Below the pieces are notes generated by a model, which ran no database searches, was not told where the DNA came from, and was given only the letters and a program-made list of their open reading frames with translations. A stretch of 18,332 nt of DNA from CALMFQ01 sp964495595 (GTDB lineage: Bacteria; Pseudomonadota; Gammaproteobacteria; Burkholderiales; SCOH01), in assembly GCA_964495595.1 (NCBI GenBank), contig CAZBWH010000065.1, positions 1 to 18,332 on the forward strand. The letters are read 5' to 3'. The position numbers and the translations under genes were made by a program. Below, in pieces: positions 6,770-14,263 of this stretch; within the stretch, counting starts at the first letter, position 1, and every line of letters starts with the position of its first letter.

Positions 6770-7210
6770 ATGAGCCAAGCCCTACAGTTCTACCAAAGCG
6801 CCGGCAATGAAGCATTCAGTAAAATGGTATGCCAGATGGCGCCATATTTTGCCACCATCGAGCCGCTGTTCATCGACCTGAAACCCGGCTATGCCGAAAT
6901 CAAGCTGCCGTTCCGCCGCGAAGTCACCAATCACCTGGGCACCGTACACGCCATCGCCATGTGCAATGCCGCCGAACTGGTAGCCGGCACCATGACCGAC
7001 GTATCGATTCCAGCTGGCAGCCGCTGGATTCCGAAAGGCATGACCGTCGAATACCTGGCCAAAGCCAAGACCGACCTGCGCGCCGTGGCCGACGGCAGTG
7101 GCGTCGACTTTAGCCAGCCGGGCGATGTCGTGGTGCCGGTGGAAGTGTTCGATGAGGCCGGGCAAAAAGTATTCAGCGCCCGCATCACCATGAACGTGAA
7201 GCCAGGCTAA
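6770..7210 (+). CDS. DUF4442 hotdog-fold, thioesterase-like protein
   Basis: A protein of 146 residues in the DUF4442 group of hotdog-fold proteins, related to PaaI/YiiD-type acyl-CoA thioesterases. The hotdog core is visible: LFIDLKPGYAEIKLPFRR (33-50), the turn NHLGTVHAIAMCNAAEL (54-70) containing the Asn-His-x-Gly-x-x-His pattern and a candidate catalytic or helix-start Glu69, and the C-terminal strands VPVEVFDEAGQKVFSARITMNV. AAGGAG lies 9 nt before the ATG. It is a lone gene with its own promoter, divergent from a TetR gene. A role in acyl-CoA or fatty-acid metabolism is a family-based guess, and the substrate is unknown. Confidence 0.85.
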   Translation: MSQALQFYQSAGNEAFSKMVCQMAPYFATIEPLFIDLKPGYAEIKLPFRREVTNHLGTVHAIAMCNAAELVAGTMTDVSIPAGSRWIPKGMTVEYLAKAKTDLRAVADGSGVDFSQPGDVVVPVEVFDEAGQKVFSARITMNVKPG

Positions 7211-7243
7211 CCGCCAGACATCCCCGGCATCCTCTCCACCCCA

Positions 7244-7264
7244 CCGGCCTGCACGCCGCTCTGG
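7244..7264. repeat. Intergenic repeat, copy 2 (short)
   Basis: A 21-bp copy (CCGGCCTGCACG followed by CCGCTCTGG) identical to the first 21 bp of the copy at 7279 and one base different from the copy at 5987. It is separated from the 7279 copy by 14 bp. It lies after the DUF4442 stop. Confidence 0.55.
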
Positions 7265-7278
7265 GCTTGCCTCACAGG

Positions 7279-7318
7279 CCGGCCTGCACGCCGCTCTGGT
7301 ATTGGCTCGCAGCCTGGT
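7279..7318. repeat. Intergenic repeat, copy 3
   Basis: A 40-bp copy matching the one at 5987-6026 at 33 positions, with 25 of the first 26 identical. It sits between the convergent DUF4442 gene and the efflux operon, the same kind of 3'-to-3' gap as copy 1. This resembles small lineage-specific intergenic repeats. The rest of the 7211-7408 gap holds copy 2 and the terminator at 7350. Confidence 0.6.
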
Positions 7319-7349
7319 GCCTCACGCAGTGGATGGGTGCCGGATAAAG

Positions 7350-7382
7350 CAACACCCCGACCGTCAACGGTTCGGGGTGTTG
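7350..7382 (-). terminator. Terminator of the RND efflux operon
   Basis: A strong hairpin: an 11-bp stem (7350-7360 with 7372-7382) continued by 3 bp around a TCAA-type tetraloop (7364-7367), with one bulged base. On the minus strand it follows the outer-membrane factor stop by 26 nt and is followed by CTTTATCC, a short U-tract. It is clear as a hairpin and moderately convincing as an intrinsic terminator. Confidence 0.7.
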
Positions 7383-7408
7383 TCTGGCGAAGGGCCGCGA
7401 GTTCAAGC

Positions 7409-8803
7409 TCAGCCGCCTGCCTGCCAGCCGCCGCCCAGCGCCTTGTACAGCTCCACCGTCGCCAGCAGCCGGTCGCGTTTTTCCTGGATCAGCGCCAGCG
7501 CGGCGTCGTTGGCGTTGCCCTGCGCAACCAGCACTTCGAGGAAGGCCGAATAACCCGATTTGTAACGCAGCTCCGCCAGCTGCAGGCTCTTGCCGGCGGC
7601 GTCGGCCGCCTGTTGCGCCGCGGCTTCGCTGTCGGCGGCACTGCGCAGCTTGATCAGCGCGTTGTTGACGTCGACAAACGCGTTCTGCACCGCGCGCTGG
7701 TAGCCGGCCAGCACTTGTTTCTGCTGCGCCGTGACCTGATCGGTGCGTGCGGCCAGTTTGCCGAAATCGAACAGCGGCAGGTTCAGCCCGATACCGGCCG
7801 ACCAGATGCGCGAGCCGGCTTTCAGCAGGTCGCCCAGTTCCTGGCTTTCGCCGCCGTAATTGCCGGTCAGCGAAATCGAAGGGAACAGTGCTGCCTTGGC
7901 GACGCCGATGCGGGCGTTGGCGGCGATCAGCTCGGCTTCGGCCTGGCGCACGTCCGGCCGGGATTCGAGCAATTGCGACGGCAGGCCGGCCGGCGGCGTG
8001 GCCGGCTGCGGCAGGCTGCGCAGGTCGCCGGCGGCAATGCCCTGGCCGGGTTTGCCGCTCAACAGGCCGAGCTGCTGTTCGGTCAGCGCGCGTTGCTGCT
8101 GCAGCGCCAGCAGCTGGCGCTGCAGGTTGGCTACACTCAAGGTCGCCTGCTGCACGTCCAGCTCGGCGGCCACGCCGCCCCTCGCGCGGCGGCTGGTCAG
8201 ATCCAGCGCCTGCTGGCGGCTGGCCAGCGAGCTTTGCAACGTCTGGATCTGCGCATCCTGCGCGCGCAGTGTCAGGTAACCCTGCACCACGCTGCCGGCC
8301 AGCGTCAGGTTCAATGCTTCGCGGGCAAACCGGCTGGCCTGCGACTGGGCACGCGCCACCTCTTCGGCACGGCGCGCCTTGCCCCAGAAATCCAGCTCGT
8401 AGCTGGTGGAGAATACGCCGCGGAAGTTGTTGCGTACCGGGGTGGTCACCGGGTTGGCGCCGGTGGTGCTGACGCGGCTGCGGCTGCCGCCGGCCTGCAG
8501 GTCGAGCTGCGGCCACAGCGTGGCAGTCGCTTCGCGCAGCAGTGCATCGGTTTCTTCCACCCGCGCCAGCGCGCGTTGTACGTCGGTGTTGTGTTCCAGC
8601 GCATCGGCCACCAGCTGGTTCAGCTGCGGCTCGTTGAACTGTTGCCACCACCGGGCCTGCATCTGCTGCTGGCTGGCGCTGCCTGGCGCGGCGAATTGCT
8701 GCGGCAGCGGTGCCTGCGGGCGCTGGTAGTCGGGGCCGACGGCACAGCCGCCGATCAGGCCGATGGTGGCCAGTGCCAGGGTCAAACGGGTCGGTTTAGC
8801 CAT
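7409..8803 (-). CDS. Outer-membrane factor of RND efflux pump (NodT/OprM type)
   Basis: A lipoprotein of 464 residues; the signal LTLALATIGLIGGC places the lipidated cysteine at residue 20, followed by AVGPDYQRP, the standard start of OprM/MtrE/NodT family factors. Two outer-membrane-efflux (TolC-type) repeats follow, with characteristic ELDFWGKARR (first half) and IGLNLPLFDFGKLAARTDQV (second half) segments and long helical coiled stretches. It forms the trimeric channel of the pump. The start overlaps the permease stop by 8 bp and has AAGGAGG 5 nt upstream, encoded within the permease's Lys-Gly-Gly codons, so the two are translationally coupled. It is the last gene of the operon, followed by a hairpin. 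Confidence 0.96.
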   Translation of the reverse strand: MAKPTRLTLALATIGLIGGCAVGPDYQRPQAPLPQQFAAPGSASQQQMQARWWQQFNEPQLNQLVADALEHNTDVQRALARVEETDALLREATATLWPQLDLQAGGSRSRVSTTGANPVTTPVRNNFRGVFSTSYELDFWGKARRAEEVARAQSQASRFAREALNLTLAGSVVQGYLTLRAQDAQIQTLQSSLASRQQALDLTSRRARGGVAAELDVQQATLSVANLQRQLLALQQQRALTEQQLGLLSGKPGQGIAAGDLRSLPQPATPPAGLPSQLLESRPDVRQAEAELIAANARIGVAKAALFPSISLTGNYGGESQELGDLLKAGSRIWSAGIGLNLPLFDFGKLAARTDQVTAQQKQVLAGYQRAVQNAFVDVNNALIKLRSAADSEAAAQQAADAAGKSLQLAELRYKSGYSAFLEVLVAQGNANDAALALIQEKRDRLLATVELYKALGGGWQAGG

Positions 8804-11800
8804 GCTGGCCTCCTTTGTGGCTGTGTTCGCCGTGGTCGCCGGCCGGCATGGCCTGTTTGCCGGACGACAGCAGGCGGAAGAACAGCGGAATGAAGATGGT
8901 GGCGATGAAGGTCGCCGCCAGCATGCCGCCGAACACGCCGGTGCCCATCGAGCGGCGGGCTGCCGCGCCGGCGCCGGTGGCGGTAACCAGCGGCAACACG
9001 CCGAGCACGAACGCCAGCGAGGTCATCACGATCGGGCGGAAACGCAGACGGGCCGCTTCAATGGCTGCCGGATACAGCTTCATGCCTTCGGCGCGTTTCT
9101 GCGCGGCGAATTCGACGATCAGGATCGCGTTTTTCGCCGCCAGGCCGATCAACACCAGCAGGCCGATCTGGAAGTAGATGTCGTTCGGCATGCCGCGCAG
9201 CAATACCGCCACCAGCGCGCCAAGCAGCGCGAACGGGATCGCCAGGATCACCGCCAGCGGCAGCGACCATTTCTCGTATTGCGCCGCCAGGATCAGGAAC
9301 ACCATGACGATGCCGAACACGAAGGCTGCGGTCGAAGTCGAGCCGGTGCGTTTTTCCTGGTAGGCCTGGCCGGTCCAGGCGATATCGTAGCCGGCCGGCA
9401 GCGTGGCTTTGGCAACGTCTTCCACCGCCTGGATCGCTGCGCTGGAGCTGACGCCCGGCGAGCTGTTGCCCATGATCTTGGCGGCGGTGAAGCCGTTGTA
9501 GCGCTCCAGCTGCTCGGCGCCGACAATCGATTTGACCCTGATCACGGCCGCCAGCGGCGTCATCTGCCCGGCGGCGGTGCGCACGTACAGTTTGCCCAGG
9601 TCTTCCGGCTTCATCCGGTAGGCGACATCCGCCTGCAATTGCACGCGGTAGGTGCGGCCGAACTTGTTGAAGTCGTTGACGTACAGCGAACCCATGCTGG
9701 CCGACAGCGCGTCGAATACCTCGTTCAGCGGAATGCCGAGCGCGAGTGCTTTCTCGCGGTCGACGTCGACGTACAGCTGCGGCACGGTCGGGCGGAAGAA
9801 GCTGTTGATGCCGGTCAGTTCCGGACGTTTTCTCAGTTCGTCCATGAAGTCGTTCATCACGGCCGCCAGTTTCTGCGGATCGCCGTCGGCACGGTTCTGC
9901 AGGTAGACCTCGAAACCGCCAGCCGAACCCAGGCCGCGGATCGGTGGCGGGTTGAACACCAGCGCCATGCCGTCGCGCAGACCCATGCCCTGCATGAACA
10001 GCTGTTTCGACAGGTCTTCGGCGCCGATATTGCGTTCGTCCCAGTGTTTCAGCGGCAGGAACATGGTGCCGGAGTTGGTCTTGTTGCCGCCGCCGATCAG
10101 GTCGAAACCGGCAATGGCAAACATGTGGTCGATGGCGGGGTTTTTCGCCGCGCCCTGGCGGAACTGCTCCATGGTGTTGGCGGTACGCGTCACGGTCGCG
10201 CCATCCGGCAGCATGGTGGCCGAGATCAGGTAGCCCTGGTCTTCCGGCGGCACGAAGCTGGTCGGAATGCTGCGGAACAACCAGACGCTGCTGGCGATGA
10301 CCGCGGCGAAAATCAGCAGCGAGAAGAAAGCGTGACGCATTGCCATGCCGACCGTGCCGGTGTAACCGCGGGTCAGTGCCTCGAAGAAGCGGTTGAACGG
10401 GGCAAACAGTTTCGATTCCTGATGCTGCGGCTTCAGCAGCAGTGCACACAGCGCCGGGGTCAGCGTCAGTGCGACGATGCCGGAAATCACCACCGCAATC
10501 GCCACGGTAACGGCGAACTGCTGGTACAGCTTGCCGGCCAGGCCGCCGAGGAATGCCACCGGCACGAATACCGCGCACAATACCAGCACGATGGCGACTA
10601 CCGCGCCGGCCACTTCGCGCATCGCCTCGGTCGCGGCTTCGCGCGGCGACATGCCGCGTTCGGCCATCAGGCGTTCGACGTTTTCCAGTACCACAATCGC
10701 ATCGTCGACGACGATACCGATCGCCAGCACCATCGCGAACAGCGTCAGCGTGTTGATCGAGAAACCGAACGCCCACAGACCGGCGAAAGTGCCGATCAGC
10801 GATACCGGCACCGCGATCATCGGGATCAGCGTCGCGCGCCAGCTCTGCAGGAACAGGTAAACCACCATCACCACCAGCAGGGCGGCTTCGAACAGGGTTT
10901 TGACCACTTCCTCGATCGAGGCCTTGACGAAGCGGGTGGTGTCGAACGGGATCACGTAATCGACGCCTGCCGGCATTTTCTGCTTCAGTTCGCCCATCTT
11001 GCCGCGTACCGATTCGGCCACTTCGAGCGCGTTGGCGCCGGTCTGCAGGAACACGCCGAGGCCGATGTTCGGTTTGCCGTCGAGACGGGTGGACAGGTCG
11101 TAGTTCTGTGCTCCGAGTTCGATACGGGCGACGTCTTTCAGCCGCAGGATGCCGCCGGGGCCGCTGGCGCGCAGTACGATGTTGCCGAATTCTTCCGGCT
11201 CCAGCATGCGGCCCTTGGCGGTGACGGTGAACACCAGCTGCTGCTCGGCCGGCGCAGGTTCCTGGCCGATCTTGCCGGCGGCGTATTGCGCGTTCTGCGC
11301 GCGGATCGCATTGGCGATATCGGTGGCGGTGACGCCGAGCTTGGCCATCCGGTCCGGCTTGAGCCAGACGCGCATCGAATAGTCGCGTGCGCCGAATACG
11401 ATCACGTCGCCGACGCCCGGCAGCCGTTTCAGCTCATCAACCAGATTGATCGAGGCGTAGTTGGACAGGTACAAGGTGTCGTGGCTCTTGTCCGGCGAAC
11501 CGAGTGCGACCACCAGCAGGATGTCGTTGGACTTCTTCTGCACGGTGATGCCGTTGCGGCGGACTTCTTCCGGCAGCCGCGGTTCGGCGATTTTCACCCG
11601 GTTGTTGACGTTGACGGTTGCGGTATCGACATTGGTGCCGACTTCGAAGGTGGCGGTAATGGTCAGTGCGCCGTTGCTCGACGCGGACGAGTTGAAATAC
11701 AACAACCCTTCGACGCCGTTGAGCTGTTCCTCGATCGGCGCCGCGACAGTGCGGGCCAGCGTTTCGGCGCTGGCGCCGGGGTAGTTGGCGGTGATGGTGA

Positions 11801-11927
11801 CGGTCGGCGGGGCGATTTCCGGATATTGCGATACCGGCAGTACCCGCGACGCAACCAGACCGGCGATGACGATGATGATCGAAATCACGGCGGCGAAAAT
11901 CGGCCGTTTGATGAAAAAGTGCGCCAT
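8796..11927 (-). CDS. RND multidrug efflux permease (HAE1, AcrB/MexB/MtrD type)
   Basis: A protein of 1043 residues, standard for hydrophobe/amphiphile RND pumps. The first helix MAHFFIKRPIFAAVISIIIV is typical. The TM4 proton-relay pair is Asp408-Asp409 in LAIGIVVDDAIVVLENVER; the matching TM10 Lys lies in LIGLAAKNAILIVEF and the TM11 Arg/Thr in LRFRPIVMTSLAFVLGVLPL. Periplasmic porter and docking domains lie in the two large loops (about 30-335 and 560-870). It exports drugs, detergents or bile-like compounds by proton antiport from the inner membrane into the outer-membrane factor; the substrate range cannot be read here. AAGGA lies 6 nt before the ATG, and the gap to the fusion-protein gene is 9 nt. 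The cytoplasmic tail ends in a short His-rich stretch (DHGEHSHKGGQHG). Confidence 0.97.
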   Translation of the reverse strand: MAHFFIKRPIFAAVISIIIVIAGLVASRVLPVSQYPEIAPPTVTITANYPGASAETLARTVAAPIEEQLNGVEGLLYFNSSASSNGALTITATFEVGTNVDTATVNVNNRVKIAEPRLPEEVRRNGITVQKKSNDILLVVALGSPDKSHDTLYLSNYASINLVDELKRLPGVGDVIVFGARDYSMRVWLKPDRMAKLGVTATDIANAIRAQNAQYAAGKIGQEPAPAEQQLVFTVTAKGRMLEPEEFGNIVLRASGPGGILRLKDVARIELGAQNYDLSTRLDGKPNIGLGVFLQTGANALEVAESVRGKMGELKQKMPAGVDYVIPFDTTRFVKASIEEVVKTLFEAALLVVMVVYLFLQSWRATLIPMIAVPVSLIGTFAGLWAFGFSINTLTLFAMVLAIGIVVDDAIVVLENVERLMAERGMSPREAATEAMREVAGAVVAIVLVLCAVFVPVAFLGGLAGKLYQQFAVTVAIAVVISGIVALTLTPALCALLLKPQHQESKLFAPFNRFFEALTRGYTGTVGMAMRHAFFSLLIFAAVIASSVWLFRSIPTSFVPPEDQGYLISATMLPDGATVTRTANTMEQFRQGAAKNPAIDHMFAIAGFDLIGGGNKTNSGTMFLPLKHWDERNIGAEDLSKQLFMQGMGLRDGMALVFNPPPIRGLGSAGGFEVYLQNRADGDPQKLAAVMNDFMDELRKRPELTGINSFFRPTVPQLYVDVDREKALALGIPLNEVFDALSASMGSLYVNDFNKFGRTYRVQLQADVAYRMKPEDLGKLYVRTAAGQMTPLAAVIRVKSIVGAEQLERYNGFTAAKIMGNSSPGVSSSAAIQAVEDVAKATLPAGYDIAWTGQAYQEKRTGSTSTAAFVFGIVMVFLILAAQYEKWSLPLAVILAIPFALLGALVAVLLRGMPNDIYFQIGLLVLIGLAAKNAILIVEFAAQKRAEGMKLYPAAIEAARLRFRPIVMTSLAFVLGVLPLVTATGAGAAARRSMGTGVFGGMLAATFIATIFIPLFFRLLSSGKQAMPAGDHGEHSHKGGQHG

Positions 11928-11936
11928 GGTTATTCC

Positions 11937-12920
11937 TTACGCTTTACCGGCCGGTTTGGCGCCAGCGGGCTGGATTTTCACCGGTGCACCGGGGCGGACC
12001 TTGATCAGGTTGTCGACAATGACCTGGTCGCCGGCTTTCAGGCCGCCGAGAATCACCCAGTCCTTGCCCTGCCATTCACCCGCCTGCACCGGCTTGATGC
12101 CGGCCTTGCCATCCGGGCCGACCACAAATACGAACTTGCCTTTGTCGCTGGTCAGCACGGCGGCCTGAGGCACCAGGAACACACCGTTGCGCTCGCCGGT
12201 CTGCAGCCGCACGCGGACGAACTGGCCCGGCAACAAGGTGCCTTCGCTGTTCGGCAATTCGGCGCGCAACTGCAGCGTGCCGAGTTTCAGGTCGATATTG
12301 CTGGCGGCGAAATTCAGCTTGCCGGCCACCGGCTCGGCGCCATCGGCACCGAATACTTCCACGCCCTTGACCGTGTGTTTGTTCAGCTGGCGTTTCGGCA
12401 GCTGATCCAGCTCGCTGTCGGCGACACTGAAGCGGACCCAGATCGGATCGGTCTGGGTGATGGTGGTCAGCAGGCTGTCGGCGCCGGTGCTGACCAGTGT
12501 GCCTTCGGATTTCTGCGCCCGGCCGGTCACGCCGCTGATCGGCGCGCTGACCTGTGCATATGACAGGTTCAGCTCGGCATCGCGCACTTTCGCCTGTGCC
12601 GCCAGCAGATTGGCCTTGGCGATGGCATTGGCTGAGGTGGTGTCGTCGTATTCTTTCTGGCTGATCGCATTCTGTGCCAGCAGGTTTTTCAGCCGCGCTG
12701 CTTCGCGACTGGTCTGCTCGACCCGTGCCTGGGTTTCGGCCAGCTGCGCCCTGGCCTGCGCCAGCGCGATTTCCAGCGGGGCGCGGTCGATCTGGAACAG
12801 CTTCTGCCCGGCCTTGACCACCGCGCCTTCTTCATAAGTGCGCTGCAGCAGAATGCCGCCGACGCGGGCGCGCACTTCGGTTTCCTTCGCCCCTTCGGTC
12901 TGGCCGACCACCTCGATGGA
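11937..12920 (-). CDS. RND efflux membrane fusion protein, N-terminus lost in gap
   Basis: The C-terminal 327 residues of an AcrA/MexA/MtrC-type periplasmic adaptor. The visible part begins in the first beta strand (IEVVGQTEG). It continues through the lipoyl half-motif RARVGGILLQRTYEEGAVVKAG, an alpha-helical hairpin (ALAQARAQLAETQARVEQ ... KEYDDTTSANAIAKANL), the second lipoyl half VSAPISGVTGRAQKSEG, the beta-barrel (QTDPIWVRFSVADSEL, LLPGQFVRVRL) and the membrane-proximal domain. About 50 residues, including the signal peptide and probable lipobox, are missing because the reading frame runs into the N-block at 12921. It is the first gene of the operon, with the permease 9 nt downstream; its promoter is also in the gap. 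Confidence 0.95.
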   Translation of the reverse strand, partial: SIEVVGQTEGAKETEVRARVGGILLQRTYEEGAVVKAGQKLFQIDRAPLEIALAQARAQLAETQARVEQTSREAARLKNLLAQNAISQKEYDDTTSANAIAKANLLAAQAKVRDAELNLSYAQVSAPISGVTGRAQKSEGTLVSTGADSLLTTITQTDPIWVRFSVADSELDQLPKRQLNKHTVKGVEVFGADGAEPVAGKLNFAASNIDLKLGTLQLRAELPNSEGTLLPGQFVRVRLQTGERNGVFLVPQAAVLTSDKGKFVFVVGPDGKAGIKPVQAGEWQGKDWVILGGLKAGDQVIVDNLIKVRPGAPVKIQPAGAKPAGKA

Positions 12921-13020
12921 NNNNNNNNNNNNNNNNNNNNNNNNNNNNNNNNNNNNNNNNNNNNNNNNNNNNNNNNNNNNNNNNNNNNNNNNNNNNNNNN
13001 NNNNNNNNNNNNNNNNNNNN
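12921..13020. other. Assembly gap (100 N)
   Basis: Exactly 100 Ns, the usual placeholder for a gap of unknown length. Both flanking genes lose their 5' ends here: about 50 codons of the fusion protein and about 45 codons of the divergent TetR gene, plus the intergenic promoter region. The real missing length must therefore be at least some 300-400 bp, longer than the Ns indicate. Confidence 0.98.
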
Positions 13021-13497
13021 GTGTATTGGCATTTTGCCAACAAGGAAGCCCTGTTTCACGCCATGCGCGACCAGGTCACTCTACCGCTGCTCGACCGGCT
13101 GGGCGGCTCGCTGCTGCGGCCGAACGATGCCGACCCACTCGACGCCATCGCACGCTTCCATCTTGGCCTGTTCGACACCCTGCAACACGACCCGGTGGCC
13201 CGTCAGGTGTACGAGATCATGATTCTCAAATGTGAATATGTCGAAGAATTCGCCCACGAGCTGGCCAACCAGCAAGCCTACTGCAGTGAGATCGTCGGCA
13301 GTCTGGCCCACGCCTACCGCCAGGCCGCCCGGGTGGGGCAATTGCGCCCCGGCCTCGACCCCGATCTGGTGGCGCTGGACACCTTCATATTCATTTCCGG
13401 GCTGATCAAGGGCTGGCTGGCGGATGCCGGCAGTACGCTGGTTCGCCCACGCATCGCCGGCCTGATCCACAGCCACCTGGCGCTGCGCCGCAACTGA
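13021..13497 (+). CDS. TetR-family efflux repressor (AcrR/MtrR type), N-terminus lost in gap
   Basis: The C-terminal 159 codons including the start of the visible frame at VYWHFANKEALFHAM, which is the end of the TetR recognition helix and helix 4 (compare LYWHFKNKEDLF in MtrR). The ligand-binding domain carries the AcrR/MtrR-type segment EIMILKCEYVEEF near the middle. About 45 N-terminal residues with most of the HTH are missing in the N-gap. The gene is divergent from the MFP-RND-OMF operon, the arrangement of mtrR-mtrCDE and acrR-acrAB, so it most likely represses that operon; this is inference from context and family. Confidence 0.9.
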   Translation: MYWHFANKEALFHAMRDQVTLPLLDRLGGSLLRPNDADPLDAIARFHLGLFDTLQHDPVARQVYEIMILKCEYVEEFAHELANQQAYCSEIVGSLAHAYRQAARVGQLRPGLDPDLVALDTFIFISGLIKGWLADAGSTLVRPRIAGLIHSHLALRRN

Positions 13498-13506
13498 CTT
13501 CAGCCT

Positions 13507-13543
13507 GCCCGGCACACCGCCGGGCCGCCCCATCCGATTTTTT
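13507..13543 (+). terminator. Possible terminator after the efflux repressor gene
   Basis: A 7-bp GC stem (13507-13513 with 13519-13525, 5-nt loop) lies 10 nt after the repressor stop. A run of six T (13538-13543) follows only 12 nt after the stem, too far for a classic intrinsic terminator, so the call is weak. Confidence 0.3.
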
Positions 13544-13561
13544 GTCCGCAAGGAGCCTGTC

Positions 13562-14062
13562 ATGCCAATCGACCGCAAATGGATTACCCCCCTGATCGCC
13601 GGCGCATTTCTGCTGTCGGCCGCCACAGGCGTACTGATCTTCTTTCATCTGGATTCCGGCGCCAACAAGCTTGTCCACGAGTGGCTGAGCTGGGTGCTAC
13701 TGGCGGGAGCCGGCCTGCATGTCACCGTCAACTGGAAAGCATTCGTCAAGCACGTCACTGGCCGGCCGGGGATGCTGGTTGTCGGCGCCTTTGCCGTACT
13801 GTTGGCCGTCAGCTTCATCCCGCTGCGCGGCAAGGATGGCCCGCCGTTCGCCGCCCCGATCCGGGCGTTGGCCCACACCCCGCTGGCCACCCTGGCCCAG
13901 GTGGCGCAGATTCCGCCTCAGGAGCTGTTTGCCCGCCTGGCGAAGGCAGGCGTACCCGCCACCAGCGAACAGCAAACACTGAGCAACCTGGTCGGTGAAG
14001 ATCCAAAACGCCAGCTGCGGGTGCTGCAGGGGGTATTCAGCCCGCAGGCCAACGCTCGCTGA
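13562..14062 (+). CDS. DUF4405 small membrane protein
   Basis: A protein of 166 residues. The N-terminal 65 residues match the DUF4405 type: a first helix (WITPLIAGAFLLSAATGVLIFF, 8-29), then HLDSGANKLVHEWLSWVLLAGAGLHVTVNWKAF with conserved histidines (His30, His40, His54) and Asn-Trp-Lys. A third helix is MLVVGAFAVLLAVSFI (near 75-90). Such domains resemble di-haem cytochrome b-like helices seen in flavin- or redox-associated membrane proteins, so haem binding is possible but unproven. The C-terminal 75 residues (APIRALAHTPLATLAQVAQIP onward) look soluble and periplasmic. AAGGAG lies 8-9 nt before the ATG. No redox partner is adjacent; the neighbours are an efflux repressor and a diguanylate cyclase. 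Confidence 0.75.
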   Translation: MPIDRKWITPLIAGAFLLSAATGVLIFFHLDSGANKLVHEWLSWVLLAGAGLHVTVNWKAFVKHVTGRPGMLVVGAFAVLLAVSFIPLRGKDGPPFAAPIRALAHTPLATLAQVAQIPPQELFARLAKAGVPATSEQQTLSNLVGEDPKRQLRVLQGVFSPQANAR

Positions 14063-14100
14063 CAACCCGGCAGGCATCCGGGCGCTCGATTGGCTATAAC

Positions 14101-14216
14101 GCTAGCAGCCTGTCAGACTTGCGCGATCGTAGCGAGCCGAGTGGGAAAACGGGTAAAAAAGGCCTGTTTCTCCCACTGGCGCAGCCGATCCGCCTCAAGC
14201 CCGACAGACTGCTGGC
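14101..14216. repeat. 116-bp imperfect palindromic element with 21-bp inverted ends (MITE-like)
   Basis: The outer arms 14101-14121 (GCTAGCAGCCTGTC...) and 14196-14216 are inverted repeats matching at 17 of 21 positions. All four differences are transitions, several allowing G-U pairs in RNA. A second inner stem pairs 14141-14150 with 14166-14176 around an A-rich loop. The whole element could fold as one long hairpin. It fills most of the gap 14063-14263 and ends 47 bp before the diguanylate cyclase ATG. It has no coding capacity. It could be a MITE, a BIME-type repeat or a regulatory hairpin; the sequence alone does not decide. Confidence 0.65.
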
Positions 14217-14263
14217 TGTGTAACCTTTTACCCACCTGAAACCTGAACCGCCCTGCCTGCCCC

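Noticed and set aside
8763..12563. Very long open frame (about 1266 codons) on the plus strand opposite the efflux operon
   Set aside because: It is the exact antisense of the well-supported permease and fusion-protein genes, is rich in Arg, His, Gln and Asp as expected for such shadows in high-GC DNA, and has no recognisable domain.
14066..14082. Hairpin CCCGG-7 nt-CCGGG after the DUF4405 gene as a terminator
   Set aside because: It has only a 5-bp stem and no T-run; it is too weak to call.
14101..14263. Possible riboswitch before the diguanylate cyclase gene
   Set aside because: The hairpin does not show the conserved cores of c-di-GMP-I or c-di-GMP-II riboswitches; the symmetric inverted ends fit a repeat element better.
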